The notes under the pieces are model-generated. The model did not search any database. It had not been told where the DNA came from and saw only the letters and a list, made by a program, of their open reading frames with translations. 64,000 nt of DNA from Aradus depressus (taxonomy: Eukaryota; Arthropoda; Insecta; Hemiptera; Aradidae), in assembly GCA_963662175.1 (NCBI GenBank), contig OY759214.1, positions 80,674,037 to 80,738,036 of the forward strand, written 5' to 3'. The position numbers and the translations under genes are program-made. Positions 41,815 to 51,970 of this stretch are shown here, one piece after another. The first letter of the stretch is position 1. The number at the start of each line of letters is the position of its first letter.

Positions 41815-42024
41815 GGGGCCATGGTGGCCGTGCGGGCTAGAGCGTAGGGCTTTGGTCGCATGGTCTCACTATGGTTTGCGGGTTCGAATCCCGTCCGGGA
41901 GTGAGTTCTATTTCGTAGATAGAACTCCCTCCCGGGGCCATGGATGTCTTAAATAATTATATATAACACATTGACATGGCTAATATGCATCGTACATAAA
42001 GCCAAAAAAAAAAAAAAAAAAAAA
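41815..42024 (+). repeat. SINE-A, complete, with 13-bp target duplication
   Basis: AACATTGTAACAG flanks it at 41802-41814 and 42025-42037. Head ggggccatggtggccgtgcg (A-box tggccgtgcgggc), B-box gggttcgaatcccg (41881-41894), palindromic body around ctccctcccggggccatgg, 'gctaatatgcatcgtac', poly-A of ~20. Best reference copy of the family. Confidence 0.95.
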
Positions 42025-42170
42025 AACATTGTAACAGATGTTTTAATTTGTCTTTAAATTCTATGTATTTGTTTTTATTCACTTTAATATTATTATATTT
42101 TACATTTATATAATTCATGAGTCATACCTATATAAATACCAACACTTTACTGTTAGATACGCTTTATTAG

Positions 42171-42174
<4 letters not shown>

Positions 42175-42221
<47 letters not shown>

Positions 42222-42240
42222 CCTATATATATATATATTT
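42175..42240. repeat. (TA)n microsatellite
   Basis: About 30 TA units with one 'acc' interruption, followed by a T-run. Confidence 0.95.
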
Positions 42241-42625
42241 TTTTTTCTTTCTTTCTTTTTTATGTTTATATTTATTATTATCTTGTAAATATCGGTTTAT
42301 TGGAATGTATAGAGTAACAAAAACAAGGGATTCCCCGTCATTACCTAAAAACCCCCTCCATAACTGTACCTTCTACCCTGTCAACCAATTCTGTCAGTTT
42401 GTAAGTGACTCTTGATAATGCCTTAACACGGCGAAACTAGTTGAGTATTTGAGAATATATAGTGATGTTTGACAAAGAAATTGTGTATTTTAATTATCTA
42501 TTCCAATAATGTTACAATATAACTGTTGTTTTTATCCCCTTCCCCCTCCTCTTTGCATCTGCCATTGAATGCATGTGTAGCAATCTAAGTTCTTGTAGCT
42601 TTTCGATAGTAAGTAGGGTAGGTAA

Positions 42626-43168
42626 GGGGGCGTTCAAGTATTACGTAACGCAATTTTTGAAGATTTTTGACCCTTCCTCCCATGTAACGCGCCGTAACGT
42701 TTTTCTGTACCCCCCCTCCCCCTCAAAATAACTAAGCATTGTTGCTTTCTTCTTCGTGGCCTTCACCTTGAACTCTCGTATAACATCATTTATATGTTCT
42801 ATAAACTTTTCTTTATTTTTTAGTTTTTCTTTAGCCGTTTTCCAAATTTCTTTGGCATTTTTTTGGCACTGTTGCGCTGGCAAGTCAGCATGAGAGCCTT
42901 TATAGGCCAAGAACAGCTGATGATGCAAATCTCACTTTAACAACCCTGACTACAGCAAAGTGCTTCTACGTAAACACTAACGAATACTGACAACGAAAAC
43001 AAAATAAAAATGACGTACAATACAGTCGAGGGATTCCCTGTAAAACATAAACGAAAAGGGTTGCCAACTTGGGAGATTTTAATTCCCTAGTTTCCCCCCT
43101 CCCGCCCCTGTAACGCATCGTAACGTTTTACAAGACCCCCCCTCCCCCCAAATTACTTGAACACCCCC
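42626..43168. mobile_element. PIF/Harbinger-like MITE (543 bp), TAA duplication
   Basis: TIRs GGGGGCGTTCAAGTA (42626) and the complement of GGGGGTGTTCAAGTA (to 43168) are flanked by TAA on both sides (42623-42625, 43169-43171). Subterminal blocks 'taacg...cccccctccccc' recur at both ends. A 3-bp TWA target fits PIF/Harbinger. Confidence 0.75.
42641..42928 (-). CDS. 95-aa frame inside the PIF/Harbinger-like MITE
   Basis: Starts MHHQLFLAYKGSHADLPAQQ, then CQKNAKEIWKTAKEKLKN and KFIEHINDVIREFKVKATKK, ending in TIR-derived residues. Charged, likely helical, and reads like a real small protein. Function unknown; the last ~20 residues are encoded by the TIR, so the natural end is unclear. Confidence 0.4.
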   Translation of the reverse strand: MHHQLFLAYKGSHADLPAQQCQKNAKEIWKTAKEKLKNKEKFIEHINDVIREFKVKATKKKATMLSYFEGEGGYRKTLRRVTWEEGSKIFKNCVT

Positions 43169-43171
43169 TAA

Positions 43172-43586
43172 CATGCCATGCGGACCCACATCTTAAGGGA
43201 AGAGTGCTCGGTTGAGTTCTGTTTGTTTTTTGGACATGGGTATCCAGTACCTATTCCCTGAAGAGTGAGGACTCTTGTATATTACATATAATTTTACAGG
43301 CATTTGCTGTTACGAATAGAAGAAAAACGTAGGAGTGAGATGGAAAAAAATACCGAGGTGGTAAAATATGGAACACCCTAATGAACAAGTTACGACTATC
43401 ATGAGATCAGATTACATCGATAAAAGACAACATGACACTTTACTTAACGTAGATTAATTATGCTTATAAATTTCTATGTAACGTTGTACCACCTTTATTA
43501 GTTCAGCGAAGCAGTATAGTAAAAATAATTATTACAGATTGTATATAATAACGTGTATAACTAATGGCGTTCTCACAACATTGAAA
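43172..43586. other. Unassigned sequence
   Basis: No supported feature. Confidence 0.3.
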
Positions 43587-43980
43587 AACGTTATCGGTGA
43601 TTCACCGGCAATGTACTTCCCCAAAACGAATTAATCGATTAATTTTACGCTCCCCCTCCACAATCGACTGTTTGAGCTAATATTCAACAGTTGATTTACA
43701 TAGAGGTTCCTAAATCATACTAAATTGTGTGTCAATAAATTCATTACATCGGCAGTTATTAGGGTTTTTGAATTGAACCTCCTTCTCTGATTTCCCGTTT
43801 CCCTTCTGTCGATATCACTGAAAATTGGCAGGTTATGTCCTCCAATGAATTTACTTTAAATATGAAAATCCGCAGTTGAATACCCCTCCACTTCTTCAGA
43901 TTCCGCTCAAAAATTTATAAATGTCGTCTTATGGGGTTTTAAATTAACATATGAAATTTTGTAATAAAAGTTGTAGAGAA
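43587..43980 (+). repeat. Repeat A, 5' half
   Basis: 'atcggtgattcaccggcaat' (a perfect cggtga-tcaccg palindrome), 'gtacttccccaaaacgaatt', 'aatcgactgtttgagctaat', 'cagttgatttacatagagg', 'cggcagttattagggttttt'. Confidence 0.8.
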
Positions 43981-43984
43981 AACT

Positions 43985-44245
43985 AAAAGGCACATTTTAA
44001 ATACAATTTTCCGCTGGTCGTCTGGTTTGCGAAATAAATGGCGAAACGTTTTCCTAAAATGTCGTCCTGAAACTCATTGTTCTTAAACGTTTGCTTGATT
44101 TATGCGAAAACGGTTAGTCCTATCGAAAAATAAGTTCTTAGCAAAAATATTCAACAATAAATTTCTGACAAGAGCCCTTAGATTTGAGATAAAATTAAAA
44201 TAAACAAAGTTATATTGCCCCAAAATTATGAAATACATTTCCCTA
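43985..44245 (+). repeat. Repeat C, 3' part
   Basis: 'gtcgtctggtttgcgaaata', 'gcttgatttatgcgaaaacg', 'gttagtcctatcgaaaaata', 'agatttgagat'. Confidence 0.7.
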
Positions 44246-44589
44246 GGAAATATTTCTGAGTAATGTTTACATTGTAAATCCTAGCAAAAATTTTAAAATT
44301 GGTCTTAATTAAGGTTTTATTAAAAAGGATAAAAATAAAAATAAATATGTGTTGTGCCCATAACAGGACTTTCATATATAACGAAGACAGGGGGGTGTAA
44401 ATGGTGTGTGGGTTGAGTAGGTTGCGGAGAAGTGTTAGACTGGTGAGCAACACCATTGAGGCCCATCCGTCACCATATTGGTTAACTTCACTATTCAAAA
44501 ATGTTATCTTCGTTATTTCTAATTTTAGTGTAAACACATTTTGAACAGAAAAGGTTGAAAATGAAAATGTCTTTTCTTTTATAAATATA
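44246..44589. other. Mostly unassigned; MITE-T relic at ~44350-44400
   Basis: 'tgcccataacaggactttca' resembles the MITE-T end. The frame 44226-44537 (-) spans unrelated repeats and is not a gene. Confidence 0.35.
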
Positions 44590-44880
44590 TTTCATAACTT
44601 TTCCGGATGTCTTTTTCATGACGATATTTCGAGACGTTCTTACACCCTTCAACAGGTCATAATGTCCGAAATATAGAAAAGAGAAAAAAAACAAAATTAC
44701 AATAACAAATATAAAAAAAAATTACTTAAGTAAAATAAAAAAAAATAACAAACAAAAAAATAAAAATAAAAAAATAAAAAGTAGATAATAAAAAAATAAA
44801 ATGCATTAAAGAATGAACCAATAGAAATTAAATAAATTAGTATTTAGGTAATTAAAAAGTAATTATCAAACAGAAGTTAG
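44590..44880 (-). repeat. Penelope-type terminal repeat with T-rich leader
   Basis: Minus strand: leader of long T runs (complement of 44690-44870, almost only A with scattered T), 'ttttctatatttcggacatt', 'gacctgttgaagggtgtaag', 'aacgtctcgaaatatcgtc'. The core is mutated (CTGTTGA), GAAA kept. Confidence 0.55.
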
Positions 44881-45003
44881 AATAAACCTGAGTAGGCTAA
44901 ATTTAGAACTGCCATCACAGCCTCCAGAGCGACGAAAGTAGTAGCTGATAATATCATTATGACGTCGTAGTTAAAGCCCTGGCGTGAGTCATAATAACTA
45001 AAC
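44881..45003 (+). repeat. SINE-B 3' fragment
   Basis: 'aataaacctgagtaggctaa', 'gacgtcgtagttaaagccct', 'ggcgtgagtcataataacta'. Confidence 0.75.
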
Positions 45004-45005
45004 TA

Positions 45006-45462
45006 TATTTATATGCTTGTGTGCCCAATGTGTTACAGCCCCTGTAAAGACGATCTATATCACTTCCTCATTACCTGCCCCAAATATGATGATTTAAAAA
45101 ATAAAATATTTAAAAACAACATAGATGCTTCATTTATGTTGGAATTATTAAATGGTAAAGATTGACAACTACTGGTAAATTATTGCAAAAATGCTTACGA
45201 TTTCAGAAACTGTGAATTGAATAAATAAATAAATAGGAACAAAGATATATTTATTATTTTATTTTTATTTGTATTTTAGAAAGAAAAATTTGTTGTTAAT
45301 AAGCTTATAAGTTTATAAGATAATATTATTTATGTAAATCTAGACTCCTCAAAGACGGCTTAGGCCATTGAGTTTGTCTTCATAAAAGGTCACATTATTG
45401 TATACATGTTTAGTATGTAATTTTCTATTATGTTAATTGAATAAAGACTTTACTACTACTAT
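45006..45462 (+). pseudogene. LINE C-terminal zinc-finger fragment plus 3' end
   Basis: A frame from 45015 reads LVCPMCYSPCKDDLYHF, LITCPKYDDLKNKIF, a stop at ~45164, then VNYCKNAYDFRNCELNK before the final stop. This is the C-x2-C...H-x4-C finger ending CR1/Jockey-like RT proteins. A ~230-bp UTR follows, ending 'aataaagactttactactac', a tail of TAC units. One nonsense change and 5' truncation. Confidence 0.75.
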
Positions 45463-45469
45463 ATTTATA

Positions 45470-45697
45470 TGCCTTTAGAGTAGTAATTTCGTCGATTATG
45501 TCCCTCAAATATGGATTCGACGTAGAAAACGCAGATCGTGTACTAAACCCGTTTTAATATAACCCGTCTCATCGGTCAAATATGAAATATGATTAGTGCA
45601 GTAATACATCTTCTTCAAGCTTTTATTTTCTGTACAACATGGCAGAATTGGATAATGTTAATATTTACATTATTTTACATACACCCCCTCTTAAGTA
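45470..45697 (-). mobile_element. Possible Ty1/copia-type LTR with polypurine tract
   Basis: Minus strand has 'acttaagagggggtgtatg', a polypurine tract directly before TGTATG, the usual start of a 3' LTR. About 60 bp on is 'agaaaataaaagcttgaaga' (polyadenylation-signal-like). The far boundary and a second LTR are not seen, so this is tentative. Confidence 0.4.
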
Positions 45698-45855
45698 ATC
45701 ACTTCTCATATCAGTCATTTTGACTACTTTATTCCTTTTTAAAAGGATGTGCAAAGATTGATATCGTTACTTTTCTCGGCTCTACGATCCTTGTAGAACC
45801 TGAGCCTTCGCAACGATCTTCCGCCATTGTTCACTATCCTCGGCCTGCCGTTGCA

Positions 45856-47292
45856 CATAGGTTGATTTAAAGGGTTTAGGCGGTCAAAATTATTTTACAG
45901 TATATTTTGACTTTAAATCATGTATCTTATTGTAAAGTATTGCCCTTGGTAAAATTAGTATATTTTCCCCGCTAAAAAGTGAAAAAAATTAGAAATAAAA
46001 GACAGAATCTTGAAAAAAAAAAAAATTATATGTATAAAAAAGAATATATTTTTTCGTAAGCACTTCGAACTTCTTTTCTTAGTCAGTTCTCTCCTCTCTA
46101 GACTTTTTTACTGGCAATGTGTACGCCAGATGCAAAACGCTTTCGAACAATCGAATCCTGACGTGTAGTACCGATAGTCCGTCCAAATTCAATAGCCGTT
46201 GAACTTGTATTTAACTTTTGGGTCAGACTGTTAAAGTCTTTAGATGTTGCTCCGCATATATAACACCGACTTGTAGATTTTGTATCGGTTGCAGCGTTAC
46301 ACACCTTGCCATCGATCATACGTCATCTTAAAGACATGTTTAAACATGAATTTACTCCCATGCAAAATTACTTCAGTAGGTGTCAACTTCTTGGCAGATT
46401 CTTCAACCTAACTCATTTCCTCCTTTGTTACATCAGTGGATTCTTTGACAAACCTAAATCGTATTGGTCAAATTATTTGTTTGCCTTCTTTGCCACAAAT
46501 TATTCGAAGTGGTACAAAATAAGTGTTCTAAACTGCTTAGATTATCTGGTGTGTCACCATAACAGGACAACAGGTGCTTTTCCAGATATTTCATTTTTTC
46601 ATCCAAATTAGGCAAATCTTGCGGTTGCATTTGATCGTAAAGATATTTACGGCTCACTACTTTTGTACCCGAAGTACCAGGTGTCCTAAAACCAAGAAAA
46701 TCGCACCTACGTATGAAACGAAATTTGATTTTATTTAATTTTGTGATGTCATCCATAAAAAATCTATAACTTGGTTATCTGCAGCTATCCGCACTCAAAT
46801 TGTAGGTCAATAATTAGCCTAATATACAAAGTATACAATACAATAACAAGCATTATCCGAGAGGAGGCGATAACATAACAAAATGTCTTATAAACATGAA
46901 AATTAAGTGAAAATTGCATTACAAAACAACATTTTTTCATAGTTCTACAAATAATATAAAACAACGTTAAAAATCCTTTAAACATATCAAGAAATATTGA
47001 TTTTTTCCTGAATTATTCGAATCCATTACAATCACTTCAAAAGATTAGAGGGAAAACACAAAATTTCTCTAGGGTCAAATGTTAACACTGAGAGCGTTGA
47101 TACAATGATATGTAAGCAGTGAGAAGAGCAGGTTTAACTACCTTGCTCGCGTGCACGGTAAAAGATTCGCGAGTGGGGATGGTAAATTATTGTTACTTAG
47201 ACATTCCTTTGGCTATGGGATTATTTTGGTATTTTTAACGTCACTTTTAAAATTTGACTTTTGGCCGCCTAAATTCTTTAAATCATCCTATG
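45856..47292 (-). mobile_element. Unclassified DNA transposon (~1.44 kb) nested in a LINE
   Basis: Inverted ends: left 'cataggttgatttaaagggt', 'ttaggcggtcaaaa'. The right end complements 'cataggatgatttaaagaat', 'ttaggcggccaaaa', about 33 bp with five differences. LINE coding lies on both outer sides. No exact target duplication seen. Inside are two frames of a transposase-like protein (separate entry). Confidence 0.75.
46098..46756 (-). pseudogene. Transposase-like protein fragments of the 45856 element
   Basis: Two minus frames. 46756-46454 (100 aa): RFIRRCDFLGFRTPGTSGTK, then KMKYLEKHLLSCYGDTPDNL. 46319-46098 (73 aa): MIDGKVCNAATDTKST then RCYICGATSKDFNSL with a C-x2-C-G pair. The two pieces follow each other in sense but a long middle section and the C-terminus are absent. 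The second resembles a group of insect and cnidarian transposon-borne proteins known to me only as uncharacterised; a distant RAG1/Transib-like link is a guess. Position between TIRs supports a transposase role. Confidence 0.55.
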
Positions 47293-47662
47293 TCTACCTC
47301 TTCTTCTTTGTCCTCCCGGGTGTCCATCCAGTATACTCCTCTGCAATCTGTCTGGTTCCATCCTCTGTAAATGCACCATCCATCGCAGCCGCCCCTGCTT
47401 CACGAAGGCCACCAGATCCGGGCTCTTCCTCCTCCCCCATCTATCATCCCTCAGGAGTAGGGCCATATATCTTCCTGAATACCTTCCTCTTCCACATATT
47501 GACCAAGACTTCGTCCCTCCTGGTCAAGGCCCAGGTTTCACTTGCGTAAGTGACGACCGATCTCAGGACTGTTCGACAAATTGTTATTTTGGCGTCTCGG
47601 GACGCAGAGCTCGATCCGAGCACCTTCTGCAGTGACCGGTAGCATCTTTTTTTTTTCCTCAT

Positions 47663-48900
47663 TTATTGGAAATTTTTGTACAATGTACATCTATTCCCCG
47701 CTTTAATTTCTTCTTTAACATCATTCCTTTCTGTGATAACGGCCCCATTTGTAGTATTTGATGCATTTTCTAGCAAAATATCTATATTTTCATATAAGTA
47801 TTCTTGTTTCTGTTATTTTCTAGATATACATTTTTTACCGTTAATATATATATATATATATGTATATGTATATTTAATATGAAACCATTTAAAACTATTA
47901 TACCCTTTTATCATACCCCTTAATGCATACTAAAACGGACACGCCCACCATGCCATATTCCATATCCTCCACCACTGCGGCCAGGCCGCACTCCTCGCTC
48001 CACACACCACTTTTTCTTACTACTCACGTATCTTTCATTTCAAAATATGTATAAACTAAAGAGAAAATCAGTTTTTTTTCGCACCATAGAAAAATAAAAA
48101 GTGAGATCGCTTTTCGAATAATATTTCTACACAAATCATAATCCAAATGTCTTGAACTATAATATTAAACCATTTCTTAAAACGGATATTGCTTATGGGA
48201 TGATCTGATATTTCGAATGCAGAACGTCCAGTTGGCCCAGAGACAGATAATTAGGTCTATTTCTCTGAGAGCGTCCCCCCTCCGGATCCTAGAGATAGTT
48301 GAAGGAAGATCTGGAAGACCGGATACTCTATGCTTCATGTGCGGAAATAAGACTACGTGATCCTACTGACTCACTCGTCCATATCTCACAGCCAACTCTA
48401 TGACACTCAACCAACTTGACGATACATCACTTTTAGTTTATATTCTCCCCCAGAGACACACACACATCCTCTCTTAAATCTTCTATATAACTCCTCTTTA
48501 TAGATTCTGTACAGAAACTTTACCTATTCTCATTTTCCAGCTAAGGCAATTGAACGATTTGGAGGAAAATTTATGTAATTTTTTCAGTTTAGTTTTCCTT
48601 AAACAGATAGAGTTGAGAAGACGCAAGTTTCCCCATTCGTCGTAACACCATTGTTGAATTATAAAATACTTTGTCTGAAAGACTTGAAAGAAAAAAATGA
48701 TTTTATTAAAAATATGTCTAGTATTTGTTCTTCTGGGTTTCTACACGCAAAGGCCATGAAGAAAAAGATTAGTCACAAATTATGGTTGAAATAGAGAAAA
48801 GAGGAAGATATGGAAATGAGACTAGGAATTATCTCTAGAAATTAGCAAAACACGTTAAATAATATGAACTATACTGAAAAGAAAACTGAAATTAAACCTT
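47663..48900. other. Largely unassigned sequence
   Basis: A TA-rich run lies at 47840-47875. 48215-48350 (+) has a coding-like patch (QLAQRQIIRSISLR, then DTLCFMCGNKTT before a stop) that may be a decayed LINE finger; not strong enough to call. Confidence 0.3.
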
Positions 48901-49100
48901 GAGGGCACCGGAAGCTCAGAGGTATCGTGCTAGCCTAGTCAGCTCAAGATCACCTGTTCGAAACTCAGCCGAGGACCGTGGATTTTATATCGGGGAGAGG
49001 AAAAAATTTGAAATTTTGCGGAAAGGACGTTAAACTGGTTCCGAGCTTGTGCGATGTCAGGTATTCGTTAAATACCCCTGTTCTAGCAAAATTAACTAAT
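48901..49100 (+). repeat. SINE-B, 5' half
   Basis: Head 'gagggcaccggaagctcaga', B-box-like 'cctgttcgaaactcag', 'aggacgttaaactggttccg', 'gcgatgtcaggtattcgtta', then truncated after 'aatacccctgttctag'. Confidence 0.82.
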
Positions 49101-50094
49101 AACGATTAAACTCTTTATATAGTAATGTATAATTGTCGAATAATAAATTCCTTTGTTCAATTCCAAGGCGAAAAGATCCGTACTGATATTTATTGGGTTG
49201 AGGCGCCTCAAAAAGTATAAACGAACCTCTACTGAATAAATAAATGAACTCATGAGCAAACTCCATACTACTAAATACAACTTAACATTCTGTAAATTAG
49301 TACTGAGTTCTTTCTTTGATGCTAATATGGGTCAATATAGCTAATTATAAACAAAAAGGGAATAAATAGTAAGAAAATAAAAATATCATAAATAAATTAC
49401 ATATATAGAGGAACTATAACTAACTATTCACAAGACAATGAAAGGAAAAGGTTGTACATGTTCTACACTACTCAAAAAGCGCAGATTTATCGTTGGAGTG
49501 ACTATATCGTCGGTCTAAACGTGGTACCTCATATGTGCAAAAAGCCAACGTAACAGGAGAGACAAAAAACTGATAAAAAAAATATTCTTTATAGAAAACC
49601 TCAATTTTTTCGACATTTGTATTAAGTGAGATGTATATGCATTCCATGGATTGTTTTTAATCTAGTTTGCAAATCCAAGAATTAACGTACTTGAAGGAGT
49701 TACGAGGTTTCACCAGAATTTCGTTCCCATTTCTTTTGCTTATATATTTCTTCAAACCGTATTTCATGTTTTTTTTTTCGTTTTATGTAGTATACGAGGT
49801 CCCACTAGATCAATAGCGTTTTTTTTTTCGTTTTTTTTGTCTCTGGTTATGCTCCACTAGACACTGAAACATAAAATTATGTGCATCCTCCAGGTGCATA
49901 ACGTTTTTAGTGCACCTTGCAGGTGTACAACATCACCCGTAATTCGTACCTCGAGATGAGAGTAGGGCTCAAGTGAGGATGTGGCGGGCAGAGGACGACC
50001 ACCGGCCGATTGTCCATCTCAAACTGGCATTACTGGGTATATGAAAGTAATGTGTTGGTGTTACCTGTTCTCTTTGTTCACTGGACGGGAATTA
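49101..50094. other. Unassigned sequence
   Basis: No supported feature. 'ttttttttcgttttatgtag' and 'ttttttttcgttttttttgt' lie close together at ~49775 and ~49820. Confidence 0.3.
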
Positions 50095-50350
50095 ATTAAG
50101 TACCTCTCCAGCTTGAATTAATCAATTACTTTTTCTCTCTTACTCAAAAATCAATCGACCGTTTGGGCTGAATATCAATAGTTACATCCATTAAATCGGC
50201 AATTATTAGTTTTTGAGTCGAGCCACCTACCTCGGATGCCCCCTTTCCCTTTGGCCAATTTCCAATAAAATTTGAATATACAATTTCAAGTCGATACATT
50301 CATTACATAAGTGTTGTTGTGTTAAGCCCCCAAATTTATTCTATCGGAGG
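50095..50350 (+). repeat. Repeat A, internal piece
   Basis: 'atcaatcgaccgtttgggct', 'cggcaattattagtttttga', 'ttggccaatttcc', 'gtcgatacattcattacata'. Confidence 0.7.
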
Positions 50351-50478
50351 GTTCATAGACACACACACACACAAACAGACAATCAGGAGATGGGATAACA
50401 TGAAATTGAAGATAGTCAGAAGCTGGCCAAGTATCGGGAAAATTACAACATGGCCGCAACCCTTCAAGATATATTTAG

Positions 50479-50757
50479 CTAGAGAACACCCAGATTTGGG
50501 AACATAATTGAATTTCTGAAAAAGATACAATATTCATGCATATTTAGAAATGAATGTTGAAATTCATTGAGTGGTGGTTTACTGAAGGACAGGCGGTGAG
50601 ATGAGAAGCGCTCTGGCCCCCAAGAGGTAGCTTGCTTTCCGTTCTGACAACTCCCCCTAGACTTGGTGCTAGGCTGGCTGGTTGTCCTACCTGCCACCTC
50701 TACCATCCAAGGACCTCTCCTTCCTAGACTCGACGCTACCACTGGAGTGTCCGACAC
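50479..50757 (-). CDS. Unassigned 92-aa frame
   Basis: The GC-rich first half (SLGRRGPWMVEVAGRTTSQP) contrasts with AT-rich neighbours; the last ~25 residues are chance-like. No domain recognised. Possibly a relic of an unidentified element or a host exon. Confidence 0.2.
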   Translation of the reverse strand: MSDTPVVASSLGRRGPWMVEVAGRTTSQPSTKSRGSCQNGKQATSWGPERFSSHRLSFSKPPLNEFQHSFLNMHEYCIFFRNSIMFPNLGVL

Positions 50758-50814
50758 TTCTCACAATACTTTTCCGTCGCTACCGCTAATCCTATTGACG
50801 TGAAAACGTCTATT

Positions 50815-50890
50815 CGCTCTTTAACGAGTATCTGACATCGTACAGACTCGGGAGCATAGCTTAACGTTCCATCCAAAAGACGCCGTGCGC
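50815..50890 (-). repeat. SINE-B scrap
   Basis: 'ctctttaacgagtatctgac', 'atcgtacagactcgggagca', 'cgttccatccaaaagacgcc' match the SINE-B middle. Confidence 0.7.
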
Positions 50891-50934
50891 TTATTATTAT
50901 TACTAGTTATTATTAACTAAAAACTAAAAAAAGG

Positions 50935-51120
50935 TCGTCGGTGAATCACCGGCAATGTACTTCCCCAGAACGAATTAATAAATTAACTTTCCGTTCCCCC
51001 GCCAAAACCAGTCGACCGTTTGTGCTAATATTCAACCGTTGACTTATATAGAGGCTCCTAAATTCTCATACTAAATGTTTGTATTGATAAATTTATTACA
51101 TTGTCAATTAGTAGTAGAGG
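50935..51120 (+). repeat. Repeat A, 5' start
   Basis: 'gtcgtcggtgaatcaccggc', 'aatgtacttccccagaacga', 'ccagtcgaccgtttgtgcta', 'gttgacttatatagaggctc'. Last clear Repeat A before the array. Confidence 0.8.
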
Positions 51121-51489
51121 AGAATAGCCGGTCCTACCCCAGCCACATCGGTGGCACCGGTGGCACCTCCCCCCACCCCTGTGTGGCACCCGTCTGAGGC
51201 TCCCACCGCACAACATCTATTCCCATGGCTCGCGCAGCTCCCTCCGATGTACTTCCCCAGCTCAAACTATGATGTACTTCCCCAGCTCAACATCTGAGCA
51301 CCCTCACCTTCGGACCCACCAATTTTTTTTCTACATAGTGTATGGAGTCCATGACGTCACACCGACATGTCCAGACCTGCTTTTCCTAAGAGGTACTTCC
51401 CCAGCTCAACCTGTGAGCACCCGCACCTTCGGACCCACACAATCCTTTGATTTTTTTAAATTTAAATATTAGTAAATTATAATAAGCAC
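51121..51489 (+). repeat. Start of pyrimidine-rich array: repeated 'tacttccccagctcaa' motif
   Basis: 'gtacttccccagctcaa' occurs at 51250, 51273 and 51391. 'gagcaccctcaccttcggac' and 'gagcacccgcaccttcggac' follow two of them, so there are at least two ~120-bp units. The motif equals the Repeat A start (gtacttcccca). Confidence 0.7.
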
Positions 51490-51720
51490 ACTAGCGCTCC
51501 CAAGCGTCTAGAATGTAAATTAATATTTATATAAGTAGCTAGGTGCGGCTTCTTAATAAAAAAAATAATAACTTGTACTTACGGTATCGAACCCATCTAC
51601 TTTGACTTGAGAGGCCGATACGCTAACCACGTGACCATTGTGACATGGTTGCTGAAGGTGGTGATAATCTAGGTATATAAATCTCCGGGGAGTATTAGCA
51701 GCACCAAGGTTCAGCGGTTT
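51490..51720 (-). repeat. SINE-C (tRNA-derived), copy 1
   Basis: Minus strand has an A-box-like tggtcacgtggttagcg, then 'gggttcgataccg' (B-box GGTTCGANNCC, 51593-51581), then a tail ending in 'ctagacgcttgggagcgcta'. Plus-strand flank 'aatctaggtatataaatctc' is shared with copy 2. Confidence 0.65.
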
Positions 51721-51826
51721 CTTGCCTTTTCACATATTTTGATCACCCCTCACCCCAAATTTCTTTCAAGTCATCCTTACTATATATTTTTTTAATTCAC
51801 ATTACCCTCTCCTAATTTTCCGCGAT

Positions 51827-51970
51827 CGTATAGCAATGTGGTTCCACTGAGGTATGGAGGACGTATAGCAATGCGGTTTCTCTGAGGTATGGAGGTCGTA
51901 TAGCAATGTGGTTCCTCTGAGGTATGAAGTAAGTAGTAATAACATAGTGGTTCCTCTGAGGTATGGAGTA
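51827..51970 (-). repeat. 35-bp tandem repeat, four copies
   Basis: 'cgtatagcaatgtggttcca', 'ctgaggtatggagga' repeats at 51827, 51862, 51897 and (decayed, 39 bp) 51932. The long minus frame 51792-52244 only reads through this tract and is not a gene. Confidence 0.92.

Larger units (their letters stand above)
41386..42504 (+). mobile_element. Penelope-like non-autonomous element with inverted arms
   Basis: Left arm 41386-~41495 ('ggaatagataattaaaatac', 'tttctttgtcaaacttcac', 'gttaaggcattatcatgagt') is mirrored by ~42395-42504. The right arm holds a hammerhead-like motif, 'cttgataatgccttaacacg' then 'gcgaaactag' (42411-42440), with the core mutated from CTGATGA to TTGATAA. No RT or GIY-YIG coding. 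A SINE-A and a SINE-B 3' scrap are inserted in the middle, and 'gatgttttaatttgtcttta' is duplicated around that insertion. Confidence 0.72.
45784..47662 (-). pseudogene. RTE/CR1-like LINE 3' coding end, interrupted by a DNA transposon
   Basis: 47662-47293 (-) contains ITICRTVLRSVVTYASETWA, VLVNMWKRKVFRKIYGP and GRLRWMVHLQRME in more than one frame: the usual RT C-terminal run (V.TYGSETW, RKILR.IYGP, RLRW.GH..RM). The coding sense resumes past the insert at 45855-45784 with EDSEQWRKIVAKAQ and a stop, matching the final 'W...V..A' of such proteins. About 20 codons expected between the parts are missing. The insert is the element 45856-47292. Confidence 0.82.

Noticed and set aside
41881..41894. 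True tRNA genes at the gggttcgaatcccg sites (13830, 41881 and others)
   Set aside because: The cloverleaf is incomplete, the same sequence recurs with a body, poly-A tail and target duplications, so these are SINEs.
44690..44870. Expressed poly-A-rich RNA or origin of replication
   Set aside because: Low-complexity A/T belongs to the recurring leader of the Penelope-type repeat.
47151..47549. 132-aa plus-strand frame
   Set aside because: It is antisense to the LINE RT fragment and spans the transposon boundary.
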